Shown in pieces: positions 17,479 through 24,888 of a DNA stretch of 37,882 nucleotides. The position numbers and the translations under genes were made by a program. The stretch is from Candidatus Omnitrophota bacterium (lineage in GTDB: Bacteria; Ratteibacteria; UBA8468; B48-G9; JAFGKM01). Location of the stretch: the NCBI GenBank assembly GCA_023818745.1, contig JAMWBY010000002.1, forward strand, positions 1 to 37,882. Reading direction: 5' to 3'. How positions within the stretch are numbered: the first letter of the stretch is position 1; each line of letters opens with the position of its first letter. The notes beneath the pieces were generated by a model. The model was not told where the DNA came from. It did not search any database and was given only the letters and a program-made list of their open reading frames with translations.

Positions 17479-17834
17479 ATTTTGTATGGAGAACCGATAA
17501 GATATAATAGAGTGAATAATAAACTTGAGCCACTTGATTTAAATCTTGGAATAATTATTTTAAAAAATGGAAACGAAAAAATATATATTACAAATTATGC
17601 CTAGCATCCTGTAACACTTGGAATAAATAAAAAAAGAAAAGATAAAAACTGGGGAAAATTTATAAAAAACTGGCAGGATTACCTGGAGAGGTATTCTGTG
17701 AGATTGGCTTAAAATTAAGAAAGAAATATGGAGATTTATTTCTATTTGGATATGGTAATGGAGATATTGGATATATACCGACAAAAAAGCACATAAAAAA
17801 GAAATCAAAAAGAATTAAAATAAAAAATTTTTAA
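17479..17834 (+). pseudogene. Remnant of a neutral/alkaline ceramidase-like gene
   Basis: Plus-strand peptides resemble the neutral ceramidase-like family: YGEPIRYNRVNN followed by LEPLDLNLGIIILKNGNEKI and YITNYA*HPVTLG, where TAG replaces the Cys codon of the usual NYACHP motif. After a large internal loss and a shift, LAGLPGEVFCEIGLKLRKKY and GNGDIGYIPTKKH resemble the family's C-terminal half (PGE, N-G-D-x-GYIPT). Much of the normal gene is missing, so this is a deleted and decayed copy, not a short gene. It runs divergently from the sialidase-like remnant and its 3' end meets the barrel gene. Confidence 0.55.
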
Positions 17835-19279
17835 AATTTTATCCAGAACAGAAACTTTCTTTTTTCTCCCGGATAATCAGGAACGATTTCATACTCTTTA
17901 TTTAAAAGATTATAAATTCCAGCACCTATCTCAAATTTATTTTTATAACTTACTTCAAAATTAAGCAGAGAAAAACCATCTATCATTTTTGAAGAAAATT
18001 TTCTTTCGCCTTTATATGAATTAAAAAGTTTAAATAGAAAATTTTTATTTTTAAATTCAATTCCACTTTCAAACTTTTCTTCTGGTAAGTAAATAATTTC
18101 TCTATCAAAAATATCCTTTTGAAAGTTGAAAAATATACTAATTTTATCTGTTACTGGTAAGATTGAATTAAAAAGGAAAGATGTCTTCCAAAAATTTGTC
18201 TTATATGGCTGATATAAACCATTTAAATCACTATCTTCCCACACATATATATCGTTATAAGAATGCGAAATTTCAAAAGATGTATCTTTAAATTCAATCT
18301 TTATCCCTCCTTTATAAATTTCTTCTGGAGACAACTTTGCCTCCTTTATTTCTTTCCAGTTGTCCATAATTACTTCTTTCCATAAATCTGGATTTCTGTA
18401 ATAAGAATTCAAAAAGATAGAAAAATTATCATTAAGTTTATAAATTATTTCAGGTAAAATTTTTAAGTCCCTTTCATTATAAAATTTTAATCCAATTTTT
18501 GCTAAAAATTTTTCATCCTCAAAAATAAAGTCCTGAGAAAAACCACAAATATTATGATTATTTTGAAAAATCTGTGCGTCAATACCTGTCTTTAATTTAA
18601 AATTTTCAAAATCTTTTTCTATGTTTAAATCAAGAAAATTTGTCTTTTCTTCTTCAATAAAATAATATTTATGAGAAATACTGAATAAAAAGTTTTTAAA
18701 TTCTCTAGAATAATTCCAGTTTACAGAAAACCATTCCCTTTCTATATTAAAAGGTAAAAATATAGGACCCGGTAGTTCAGTAGTTCCAATAGATATACCA
18801 AAATTAAAATAGTTCCTGTTATCCTTAAAACCAAAACCCATCTTGTAATATTTATTTTCACTATTTTCTCTATAATTTTCAGTGTAGAAAGATATGTCTA
18901 AATATATTTTTTTATCAATATAATTCATATCCATACTTTTTGTTCTAAAATTCCCAATTTTAAAATTCAAAAACAACTTTTTTTCTTCTTTTTCTTCAAC
19001 AATTTCTTCTTTGTGTTTTTTTTCTGATAAAGGTGGGATTTCTTGTTTTTCTTCTTTTAGTTCAATTTTAGGCAGTTGAGGAATTATTTTTTCTTCAGGG
19101 AAAACAGGGAAAATATTAAATATTATTGTCTTTTTCTCGCTTAAGTCCTTACCTTCAATTTCTTCAAATAAATTTATATCCTGACAAAAACTTAATAAAG
19201 TTGCAAAACAAAAAACAGAAAACAAAAAAAATCTTATTTCCCGAGTTGTTTCAATGATTTTTCTGAAAGTTCTTTCCAT
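17831..19279 (-). CDS. TonB-receptor-type outer-membrane beta-barrel without plug domain
   Basis: A 482-residue protein. An N-terminal hydrophobic signal (about residues 16-31, IRFFLFSVFCFATLLSFC) is followed by a Glu/Lys/Pro-rich stretch (about 40-100), then alternating amphipathic strands full of Phe, Tyr and Asn. The C-terminus, IYNLLNKEYEIVPDYPGEKR followed by a terminal Phe, closely matches the last strands of TonB-dependent receptors. No plug domain or TonB box is visible, and the length is well below a typical receptor (600-900). The start is uncertain: the ATG at 19279 lies 45 nt inside the TPR gene and a TTG just after a T8 run is an alternative. The gene probably forms a pair with the upstream TPR gene; function unknown. 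Confidence 0.6.
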   Translation of the reverse strand: MERTFRKIIETTREIRFFLFSVFCFATLLSFCQDINLFEEIEGKDLSEKKTIIFNIFPVFPEEKIIPQLPKIELKEEKQEIPPLSEKKHKEEIVEEKEEKKLFLNFKIGNFRTKSMDMNYIDKKIYLDISFYTENYRENSENKYYKMGFGFKDNRNYFNFGISIGTTELPGPIFLPFNIEREWFSVNWNYSREFKNFLFSISHKYYFIEEEKTNFLDLNIEKDFENFKLKTGIDAQIFQNNHNICGFSQDFIFEDEKFLAKIGLKFYNERDLKILPEIIYKLNDNFSIFLNSYYRNPDLWKEVIMDNWKEIKEAKLSPEEIYKGGIKIEFKDTSFEISHSYNDIYVWEDSDLNGLYQPYKTNFWKTSFLFNSILPVTDKISIFFNFQKDIFDREIIYLPEEKFESGIEFKNKNFLFKLFNSYKGERKFSSKMIDGFSLLNFEVSYKNKFEIGAGIYNLLNKEYEIVPDYPGEKRKFLFWIKF

Positions 19280-20862
19280 TCTTTAAATTGTGGATATAAA
19301 CTTATAACTTCAATAAACTTTTCTTTTGCTTTTTCAATATTTCCCTTTTTTTTATATATATCTCCGAGATAAAAAGACATTTCTGCTTTAATAGACGGAT
19401 TTTCTGTTTTTAAATTGTTAAATATTTGTTCTGCTTTTTCATATTCTCCTTTAAGATAAAATATTTTCCCAAGTAAAAATTCATTTTTACTATCTTTTTT
19501 CTTTTCAACAAGTTTCATCGCATAAAATTCTCCTTCTTCTAATTTTTTTCTTTTTATTAAAATGTCTATTAAATAAAAGCAAGCATCTTCATAGTAAACT
19601 GTTTCTTTTTCAATGACCTCTTTAAAAAGATTTTCTGCCTGTTCAAATTTTTTATCTTCATAAAATTTTTTCCCTTTTAAAAATAAAGTCATCGGAATAA
19701 ATGAACTTTCAGGATAAGAAGTTTTTAAATTTTCCCAGGATTCAAAAGATTTATTAAAATCATTTTTTATATAGTAAAGATATCCAAGAAAGAAAAGGGA
19801 TTTCTCAATTGTTGTATTTCCCTTTGAAAGAGATATAGATGCTTTAAAAAATTTAATAGCATTATCAAAATTTTTCTTATTAAAATTAACAACCCCAAGT
19901 TTAAAATATATTTCTGGAATTTCTTTTCTTTGAGGAAAGGTATTCAAGATTTCATTCAATATATTCTCTGCTTCTTTCCAGTCCTCAAGTAAAATATATA
20001 TACCAGAAAGTTCATTTAAAACATTAAATTTAAGTTCATCATCGCCAAAATATTTTACATTTTTTAAAATCCCTTTTGCTTTTTCAAGATTTCCTTTTCT
20101 TTTTTCAATAATAGAAATCTGAAATTTTGCCCATTCTGAAAAAATGTTATCTTCTTTCAAAAGTTCTTGATAATAAATTTCTGCTTTTTCATAATCTCCA
20201 AGATTAAAATAACAATCCCCTATTTTAAGTTTTCCATCAGATACCATATCCCCTTTACCACTTTCAATAACTTTCTGAAAATATTCTATTGCTTTTTTGA
20301 AATCACTTATTTCAAATTCAATAAGCCCAAGATAGTAATTTGACCAAACAAGTAAGTCAACGTCTTCAAATTCTCTTATAATTATGTTGAAATTATTTTT
20401 TGCATCTATAAAGTTTTTGTTTTTAAAAAAATAAATACCTCTTTCAAGTATAGTTTTTCCAATCTGTTTTTCTAAATTTGCTTCTTTCCCAAATTTATTT
20501 TTGTATTCCCTATAATAGGTTAAAGAATTTTCTAAATTATTAATTTTTAAATAGGAAGGAATTAAATAGAGATATGCATTTTTAAGATATGGAGATAGGG
20601 GAAACCTTTTAATTACTATTTCAAGTTTTTCTATTGCGGAAGGGTATTTTTCAAGATTGAAAAGATTATAACCATATATTAGATAAACCAAATCAAGAAA
20701 ATTCTCTTCTTTTTTCGCAATATACTCTTCAAGATACTTATTTGACAACTCGTAAAAACCTTTTTCTGAAGAGGTAATTGCAAGTTTCAAATAATCTTTA
20801 TCAGTTTCCCCTATCGCCCATAATGTTAGGAGAAGATACAGTATAATTTTTTTCTTCAACAT
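19234..20862 (-). CDS. Exported tetratricopeptide-repeat protein
   Basis: A 542-residue protein with a short signal peptide (residues 1-18, LKKKIILYLLLTLWAIGE). The rest is a nearly continuous array of about 13 TPR-like helical hairpins of 34-36 residues, for example DFKKAIEYFQKVIESGKGDM, DYEKAEIYYQELLKED and EYEKAEQIFNNLKTENPSIK, with many A-x-F/Y-F-x-x-V positions. No enzymatic domain is evident. Such proteins act as periplasmic scaffolds, for example the YbgF/CpoB and BamD types. Its 3' end overlaps the barrel gene, supporting joint function at the outer membrane. Spacing to the cold-shock gene upstream is 15 nt and no Shine-Dalgarno site is seen before its ATG. Confidence 0.85.
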   Translation of the reverse strand: MLKKKIILYLLLTLWAIGETDKDYLKLAITSSEKGFYELSNKYLEEYIAKKEENFLDLVYLIYGYNLFNLEKYPSAIEKLEIVIKRFPLSPYLKNAYLYLIPSYLKINNLENSLTYYREYKNKFGKEANLEKQIGKTILERGIYFFKNKNFIDAKNNFNIIIREFEDVDLLVWSNYYLGLIEFEISDFKKAIEYFQKVIESGKGDMVSDGKLKIGDCYFNLGDYEKAEIYYQELLKEDNIFSEWAKFQISIIEKRKGNLEKAKGILKNVKYFGDDELKFNVLNELSGIYILLEDWKEAENILNEILNTFPQRKEIPEIYFKLGVVNFNKKNFDNAIKFFKASISLSKGNTTIEKSLFFLGYLYYIKNDFNKSFESWENLKTSYPESSFIPMTLFLKGKKFYEDKKFEQAENLFKEVIEKETVYYEDACFYLIDILIKRKKLEEGEFYAMKLVEKKKDSKNEFLLGKIFYLKGEYEKAEQIFNNLKTENPSIKAEMSFYLGDIYKKKGNIEKAKEKFIEVISLYPQFKEWKELSEKSLKQLGK

Positions 20863-20877
20863 TTAATGTTTATAAAA

Positions 20878-21084
20878 TTATATTTTTACAACATTAACTG
20901 CCTGAAGACCTTTTTCTCTCTTTACAATTTCAAATTCAACTGCATCGCCTTCATTTAGAGTTTTATAACCCTGGCCTACAATTGAACTGTAATGGACAAA
21001 TACATCTTCTCCATTTTCTCTTTCTATGAAGCCAAATCCCTTTTTGTTGTTAAACCACTTCACTCTGCCTTTTTCTTTTGCCAC
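20878..21084 (-). CDS. Cold-shock domain protein (CspA family)
   Basis: A 68-residue single cold-shock domain. RNP1 is KGFGFIERE, RNP2 is VFVHYSSI and the opening KGRVKWFNNKKGF is canonical. It binds single-stranded RNA/DNA and acts as an RNA chaperone. Translation starts at GTG (21084); AAGGAGGG lies eight bases upstream. An ATG between the SD and the GTG is out of frame and would give a 10-residue peptide. A stem-loop occupies the leader just before the SD. Confidence 0.96.
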   Translation of the reverse strand: MAKEKGRVKWFNNKKGFGFIERENGEDVFVHYSSIVGQGYKTLNEGDAVEFEIVKREKGLQAVNVVKI

Positions 21085-21105
21085 TCTTTCATCCCTCCTT
21101 TCTTA

Positions 21106-21141
21106 TCCCAGAAAATTTAAAATAATTTTTAAACTCTGGGA
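21106..21141 (-). promoter_or_regulatory. Stem-loop in the 5' leader of the cold-shock gene
   Basis: On the minus strand TCCCAGA (21141-21135) pairs with TCTGGGA (21112-21106), with an inner TTTAAAA/TTTTAAA stem and a four-base loop. The base of the hairpin lies six bases from the AAGGAGGG Shine-Dalgarno site. A role in temperature-dependent translation is inferred from known cold-shock leaders. Confidence 0.5.
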
Positions 21142-21166
21142 GTATTTTTTGGATTAATTCGGCTGG

Positions 21167-21172
21167 ATTATA
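21167..21172 (-). promoter_or_regulatory. Candidate -10 element (TATAAT) for the cold-shock gene
   Basis: A perfect TATAAT on the minus strand, about 82 bases before the GTG start, would give a 5' leader of about 75 nt that holds the stem-loop. No clear -35 is seen. Confidence 0.45.
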
Positions 21173-21230
21173 CAGTCCTACATTAATCCTTCTTTTAAAT
21201 TCGTATTTCCTTCTCTAAAACCCTCCTTCA

Positions 21231-22049
21231 TTATTCTTTTACATCATTTTCTACTATATTTAATATTCTGTCAAATCTAAATTTTCTTTCTTCTTTTCTC
21301 AAATAACAAAATGCTTTTAAATATTTTACTCCATTTTCTTCTATTATTTCAATAGGAAGAATTTTTCTTTCGGTTATCTTGCTCTTTTTTTTAACATCTA
21401 TAGTATTGCTCATATATATTATTACTACCTCTTTTCCCTCTTCAATTAATTTTGCAACCTTTGTATTTATATTCATTTTATCTTCAATTTTATTTATATC
21501 AAAATTTATTTTTTGTAAGATGTCCTCAGCAGAATATTTTTTTTCCATTTCTTCATATAATATTTTAAAAATTTCAAAAGTCGCTTTAGCATCATCTTCT
21601 GCTCTATGTTCAGAAACTCTTTTAATGTGAAAAAAATTAGAGAGATAACTTAAAGAGTTTTTCTCAAAACAAAAAAAATTTTTTGCGATTAAGTAAGTAT
21701 CTATAATTTTAATTTTGGGAAATTTTATTTTACATCTTTCAAATTCTTTTTTCAGAAATGGTATATCAAAATTTGCATTATGGCACAAAATAATTTTCCC
21801 ATTAATAATATCATTTATTTTATTTACTATTTCCTTAAATAAAGGTGCCTTTTTAACATCTTCATCAAATATTCCACTTATTAAAGAAACACTTTCTGGT
21901 ATTTCTATTTCAGGATTTATTAATGTTGTAAATTTCTCTACAATTTTTTCATCCCTAATTTTTAAAAGTGCAATTTCACATATTCTATCGGTTTCTGGGT
22001 CAAGTCCTGTTGTTTCAGTGTCTAACGCTATAAGTTCTGGTATTTTCAC
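21231..22049 (-). CDS. DnaQ-like 3'-5' exonuclease fused to a C-terminal WYL domain
   Basis: A 272-residue two-domain protein. Residues 1-165 are a DEDDh exonuclease: Asp10 and Glu12 in LDTETTGL, Asp95 in HNANFDIPFL, and His148/Asp153 in EHRAEDDAKAT. This matches the proofreading epsilon subunit and related exonucleases. Residues about 198-266 resemble a WYL domain: an Ile-rich strand ending IIYMSN, then ERKILPIEIIEENGVKYLKA, then FCYLRKEERKFRFDRILNI, the usual R-x-I-x-P, YL and F-R-x-D-R-I pattern. WYL domains are ligand/nucleic-acid sensors of transcription regulators and defence proteins. The fusion suggests a repair or regulatory nuclease rather than the replicative subunit. No helix-turn-helix is visible. 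Confidence 0.82.
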   Translation of the reverse strand: MKIPELIALDTETTGLDPETDRICEIALLKIRDEKIVEKFTTLINPEIEIPESVSLISGIFDEDVKKAPLFKEIVNKINDIINGKIILCHNANFDIPFLKKEFERCKIKFPKIKIIDTYLIAKNFFCFEKNSLSYLSNFFHIKRVSEHRAEDDAKATFEIFKILYEEMEKKYSAEDILQKINFDINKIEDKMNINTKVAKLIEEGKEVVIIYMSNTIDVKKKSKITERKILPIEIIEENGVKYLKAFCYLRKEERKFRFDRILNIVENDVKE

Positions 22050-22054
22050 TTTAT

Positions 22055-22216
22055 TTAACCTACCAATTTAATATATTTTTCAGGGTCTTTTTCAAATTTT
22101 TCTTTACAAGATAAACTGCAGAAATAATACTTTTTGCCATCCTTTTCAACTAAATTTTTGGTTTCCTTGGTAAGATATTTTCTGCATACCACATCTTTAT
22201 ATTTTTTCTTCCCCAT
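22055..22216 (-). CDS. YHS-domain small protein
   Basis: A 53-residue gene overlooked at usual length cutoffs. It begins MGKKKYKDVVCRKYLTKETK with GGAG seven bases upstream and continues VEKDGKKYYFCSLSCKEKFE, ending DPEKYIKLVG. The pattern Cys-x(n)-YYFCS-x2-C-x4-F-x2-DP-x2-Y is the YHS domain, thought to bind metal or occur with copper/mercury proteins. Its ATG overlaps the end of the PHP gene by 20 bases, so the two are probably cotranscribed. Five bases separate its stop from the exonuclease start region. Confidence 0.85.
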   Translation of the reverse strand: MGKKKYKDVVCRKYLTKETKNLVEKDGKKYYFCSLSCKEKFEKDPEKYIKLVG

Positions 22217-23249
22217 TTTTTTCTCCTTTTATGTAAATATAATTTGAAAATATCCAATTTTTATCATTCCAGTAAACCTCAACTCTATAATTCCCTTCTT
22301 TCTCAATTTTAATTTCTTTCTCTTTAATTGTTCCTTCTTCAATCACTCTACCATTTCTTAACAATTTTGTTTTAGCAGAAACAGGATTTCTTATTAATAT
22401 TATATCACCAATTTTACCTTCTTCACCAGATAAATATTTACCATATTTTTCTCCAAAGTAAAAACCACAACTATCATTTAAAAAATCATTCGCAAAAAAA
22501 AGATTTCCGTTTCTTATTGCATTCAATACTTTTTCTTTATCTATTTGAAAATCACCTGTAAGTTTTTCTTTAAGATAAATGTGATTTCTTAATGTCTTAA
22601 AAACATTTTTATATCTAAAACTTCTCCTAAAATCAAAAACTCTAAAATAAAATGGGAGCGAATGAATATCAAGACCAGCAAAACCAATTACCTTTCTTTC
22701 TGAATTCAGTTTGTCCCATTTCTCTAAAATTATTTTTTCAGGAACATCAACATTATAGGGGAACTTTAAATATCTTACAGGAACATTATAAATCCTTGTT
22801 TTATCGGCCCATTGAAAAAGCAAAGACCAAACTTCAATTCCATCAAAATTCTCTTTCCATCTTTTCCAACTGTAATTTTTTTTTACAAAAAAAAGGCGAT
22901 GTTTACCATATGGATGAGCAACCAATTTTACCAAATCTTCTCTTTTTAAAATTCTTTCAATTGTTTCATTAGTCCATTTCTTTTCACCAATAATTATAAG
23001 ATGGTTCTTTTTTCTTTCATCAATTTCCTCTCCTTTAATGATAAGAAGATCGTCATAGTATCCTTCAAATTTAAACAAATCTCTGTATTTCCATTTTTTT
23101 TTAGGAGTATGTGAAGTAAGAATCACAAAGTCAAGACCTGCTTTTTTCCCCTCATTAGCAATAAAAGGTATATAATATTTTCCTTTTTTTAAAGGAAAAT
23201 GTACATGTATAACACCACAAATCTCATTATATATTGACATTTCAACCAT
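22197..23249 (-). CDS. PHP-domain metal-dependent hydrolase-like protein
   Basis: A 350-residue protein with the polymerase-and-histidinol-phosphatase fold. Metal-ligand motifs are spread as expected: IHVHFP near residue 15, LTSHTPKK, IIKGEEIDER, LVAHPYGKHR and the late GLDIHSLPF. The C-terminal 80 residues form a beta-rich domain (NGRVIEEGTIKEKEIKIEKE) that may be an accessory immunoglobulin-like module. PHP proteins are phosphoesterases; the substrate here is unknown. No signal peptide is seen. An extended -10 (TGATATAAT) ends only eight bases before the ATG, so the mRNA would be leaderless unless the second ATG (23240) is used. Confidence 0.75.
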   Translation of the reverse strand: MVEMSIYNEICGVIHVHFPLKKGKYYIPFIANEGKKAGLDFVILTSHTPKKKWKYRDLFKFEGYYDDLLIIKGEEIDERKKNHLIIIGEKKWTNETIERILKREDLVKLVAHPYGKHRLFFVKKNYSWKRWKENFDGIEVWSLLFQWADKTRIYNVPVRYLKFPYNVDVPEKIILEKWDKLNSERKVIGFAGLDIHSLPFYFRVFDFRRSFRYKNVFKTLRNHIYLKEKLTGDFQIDKEKVLNAIRNGNLFFANDFLNDSCGFYFGEKYGKYLSGEEGKIGDIILIRNPVSAKTKLLRNGRVIEEGTIKEKEIKIEKEGNYRVEVYWNDKNWIFSNYIYIKGEKNGEEKI

Positions 23250-23262
23250 TTTGAAGTATTAT
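23234..23262 (+). promoter_or_regulatory. Promoter of tRNA-Glu
   Basis: TTGACA at 23234-23239 is followed, after exactly 17 bases, by TATTAT at 23257-23262. Transcription should start near 23269, about seven bases before the tRNA. The -35 lies inside the first codons of the divergent PHP gene. Confidence 0.7.
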
Positions 23263-23266
23263 ATCA
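23258..23266 (-). promoter_or_regulatory. Extended -10 (TGATATAAT) for the PHP-domain gene
   Basis: Read on the minus strand, TGA-TATAAT occupies 23266-23258. It overlaps the -10 of the divergent tRNA-Glu promoter almost base for base, so the two promoters should compete for polymerase. Confidence 0.5.
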
Positions 23267-23275
23267 TATATTAAA

Positions 23276-23347
23276 GGCCCCATCGTCTAATGGTAAGGAT
23301 AGGTGGTTCTCAGCCATCAGATACGGGTTCAAATCCCGTTGGGGCTA
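23276..23347 (+). tRNA. tRNA-Glu (anticodon CTC)
   Basis: A 72-nt cloverleaf: acceptor GGCCCCA with TGGGGCT (G1-U72 at the tip), D-arm GTCT...GGAT, anticodon stem GGTGG/CCATC with loop TTCTCAG (anticodon CTC, decoding GAG), and T-arm ACGGG/CCCGT. Discriminator is A and CCA is not encoded. The D-arm sequence TCGTCTAATGG is typical of tRNA-Glu. Confidence 0.93.
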
Positions 23348-23399
23348 ATACACCTTTTGAAAATGCATAATTATTCAGAACAAGAAAACAGGAGGGACA

Positions 23400-24197
23400 A
23401 TGAAAGTTCTCAAAATAAATTCGGGAAGAGTGAGAGATTTTCTTGTTGAATTTTTGAGAGATGAATTTAAAAAGGCCAATTTTAATAATGCAATATTTGG
23501 AATGTCTGGGGGGCTTGATTCAACTGTTGTCGGATATTTATGTAAACTTGCTTTTGGCAAATCAAATACTTATGGAATAATTCTGCCACATAAAAATACA
23601 CCTAAAATTTCTGTTGACCATGCATATTTGGTAGGAAGAACCCTTGGGATAAGATATTTAAGATTTAATATTACACCTCAAATAAATTATTATTACAAAA
23701 ATTTCCCTCAAGCAGATAAAAAGAGAATAGGGAATAAAATTGCAAGAGAAAGAATGAGTATTCTTTATGATTTATCAGTCCATTTTAATGGAATTGTGGT
23801 TGGTTCAAGTAATAAGAGTGAAATATATCTTGGTTATGGCACTCTTTTTGGAGACCTTGCCTGGCTTATAAATCCACTTGGAGACCTCTTCAAAACAGAA
23901 GTTTATCAACTTGCTGAATTTCTTGGAGTCCCAAGTGAAATATTAAATAAAAAACCAAGTGCAGAATTATGGGAAAAACAAACAGATGAAGAGGAGCTAG
24001 GTTTTACATATGAAGAAGCAGACATTATACTCCATTATTATTTAGAAAAAAATATGAAACCTGAAGAAATATCAACCCAGGTTAAAGAAATAAAAGAAGA
24101 GACAGTTTATAAAGTAATTGAAAAAATTAAAAAGACAGAATTTAAAAGAAGACCTCCACAAATTGCAAAAATACCTGACGAAATTAAATATTCATAA
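23400..24197 (+). CDS. nadE: Ammonia-dependent NAD+ synthetase
   Basis: A 265-residue NadE of the short, ammonia-using type (no glutaminase domain). The ATP-PP loop FGMSGGLDSTV is near residue 33. Later blocks GNKIARERMSILYDLS, VVGSSNKSEIYLGYGTLFGD and INPLGDLFKTEVYQLAEFLG match the family, as does KKPSAELWEKQTDEEELGFT with RPPQIAKIP at the C-terminus. It amidates deamido-NAD. AGGAGG lies six bases before the ATG. It may be cotranscribed with tRNA-Glu, 52 nt upstream. Its stop is one base from the end of the convergent AsmA-like gene. Confidence 0.95.
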   Translation: MKVLKINSGRVRDFLVEFLRDEFKKANFNNAIFGMSGGLDSTVVGYLCKLAFGKSNTYGIILPHKNTPKISVDHAYLVGRTLGIRYLRFNITPQINYYYKNFPQADKKRIGNKIARERMSILYDLSVHFNGIVVGSSNKSEIYLGYGTLFGDLAWLINPLGDLFKTEVYQLAEFLGVPSEILNKKPSAELWEKQTDEEELGFTYEEADIILHYYLEKNMKPEEISTQVKEIKEETVYKVIEKIKKTEFKRRPPQIAKIPDEIKYS

Positions 24198-24198
24198 A

Positions 24199-24888
24199 TC
24201 ATCTTTGTTTAATTCTTTCTATTGCAAGATTAACTCTGTTAATAAACTCATCAAATTTTATGGTATTATTCTTTTTATCTATCAATATATTTATTCCTGG
24301 GAATAAAATTGGTTTTATAATAAGATATTGATTATCTCCTTTTTCTCCTGCAAGACCTTCTATTGTTAGATAGTTATCTTTAAGGGATATTCTTCCTGCT
24401 ATAGTTTTGTAATAAAAGTTAGATGTGCCGAACTGTTTTATAACGCTACCTCCACTTAAAGACGCAATCACTTCAACCGCTCCAAAATTCATATATTGTT
24501 TTATTCCTCTTTTTGGAACAGAATTAAAAGAAGTTTCAAATTCAAATTTGTCTTTCTCAATATTAAAATTCCCGTTTAAATTTATAAAGCCAGTTATTAC
24601 TATATTTTTTTCAAAAGAACTAGAAAGTTTATTTATATCAATCGTTTCAATTAAAAAATATCCATTAAATTTAGAAAAATCCGATATTTTAACATCAATA
24701 ATACCTTTCCCTTCATAAAAATTAAATTTAATTTGCCCTTGAAGGTCATCTGTGAAATTACACAATATATTCTCAAAATTTAGATTATAAAGTTTTAAAT
24801 TTTCACAAAAGAAATTATTTTCAGGGAGTTTTAACTTTAAGTTTTTAAATTCCAAATTTTTAATTCTAATAAATTTTGTTTCAAGCAA
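24199..24888 (-). CDS. AsmA-like protein, C-terminal fragment after frameshift
   Basis: The 3' half of a frameshifted gene. From the A10 tract at 24918-24909 onward this frame reads ISFSGNLLLETKFIRIKNLE and continues through alternating strands to ERIKQR. A GGSVIKQFGTSNFYYKTIAG block and a long run of alternating strands match AsmA/YdbH/DUF748-type lipid-bridge proteins. The nominal start is a TTG at 24888 with no Shine-Dalgarno site, so independent translation is unlikely. It most likely belongs to the same reading unit as the upstream fragment. The split could be decay, a sequencing error, or slippage on the A tract. Confidence 0.55.
   Translation of the reverse strand: MLETKFIRIKNLEFKNLKLKLPENNFFCENLKLYNLNFENILCNFTDDLQGQIKFNFYEGKGIIDVKISDFSKFNGYFLIETIDINKLSSSFEKNIVITGFINLNGNFNIEKDKFEFETSFNSVPKRGIKQYMNFGAVEVIASLSGGSVIKQFGTSNFYYKTIAGRISLKDNYLTIEGLAGEKGDNQYLIIKPILFPGINILIDKKNNTIKFDEFINRVNLAIERIKQR

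Noticed and set aside
17560..17808. Minus-strand frame of 82 codons within the ceramidase-like remnant
   Set aside because: The plus strand reads as ceramidase-like peptides in the same stretch. The minus frame has no ribosome site and looks like a hydrophobic shadow.
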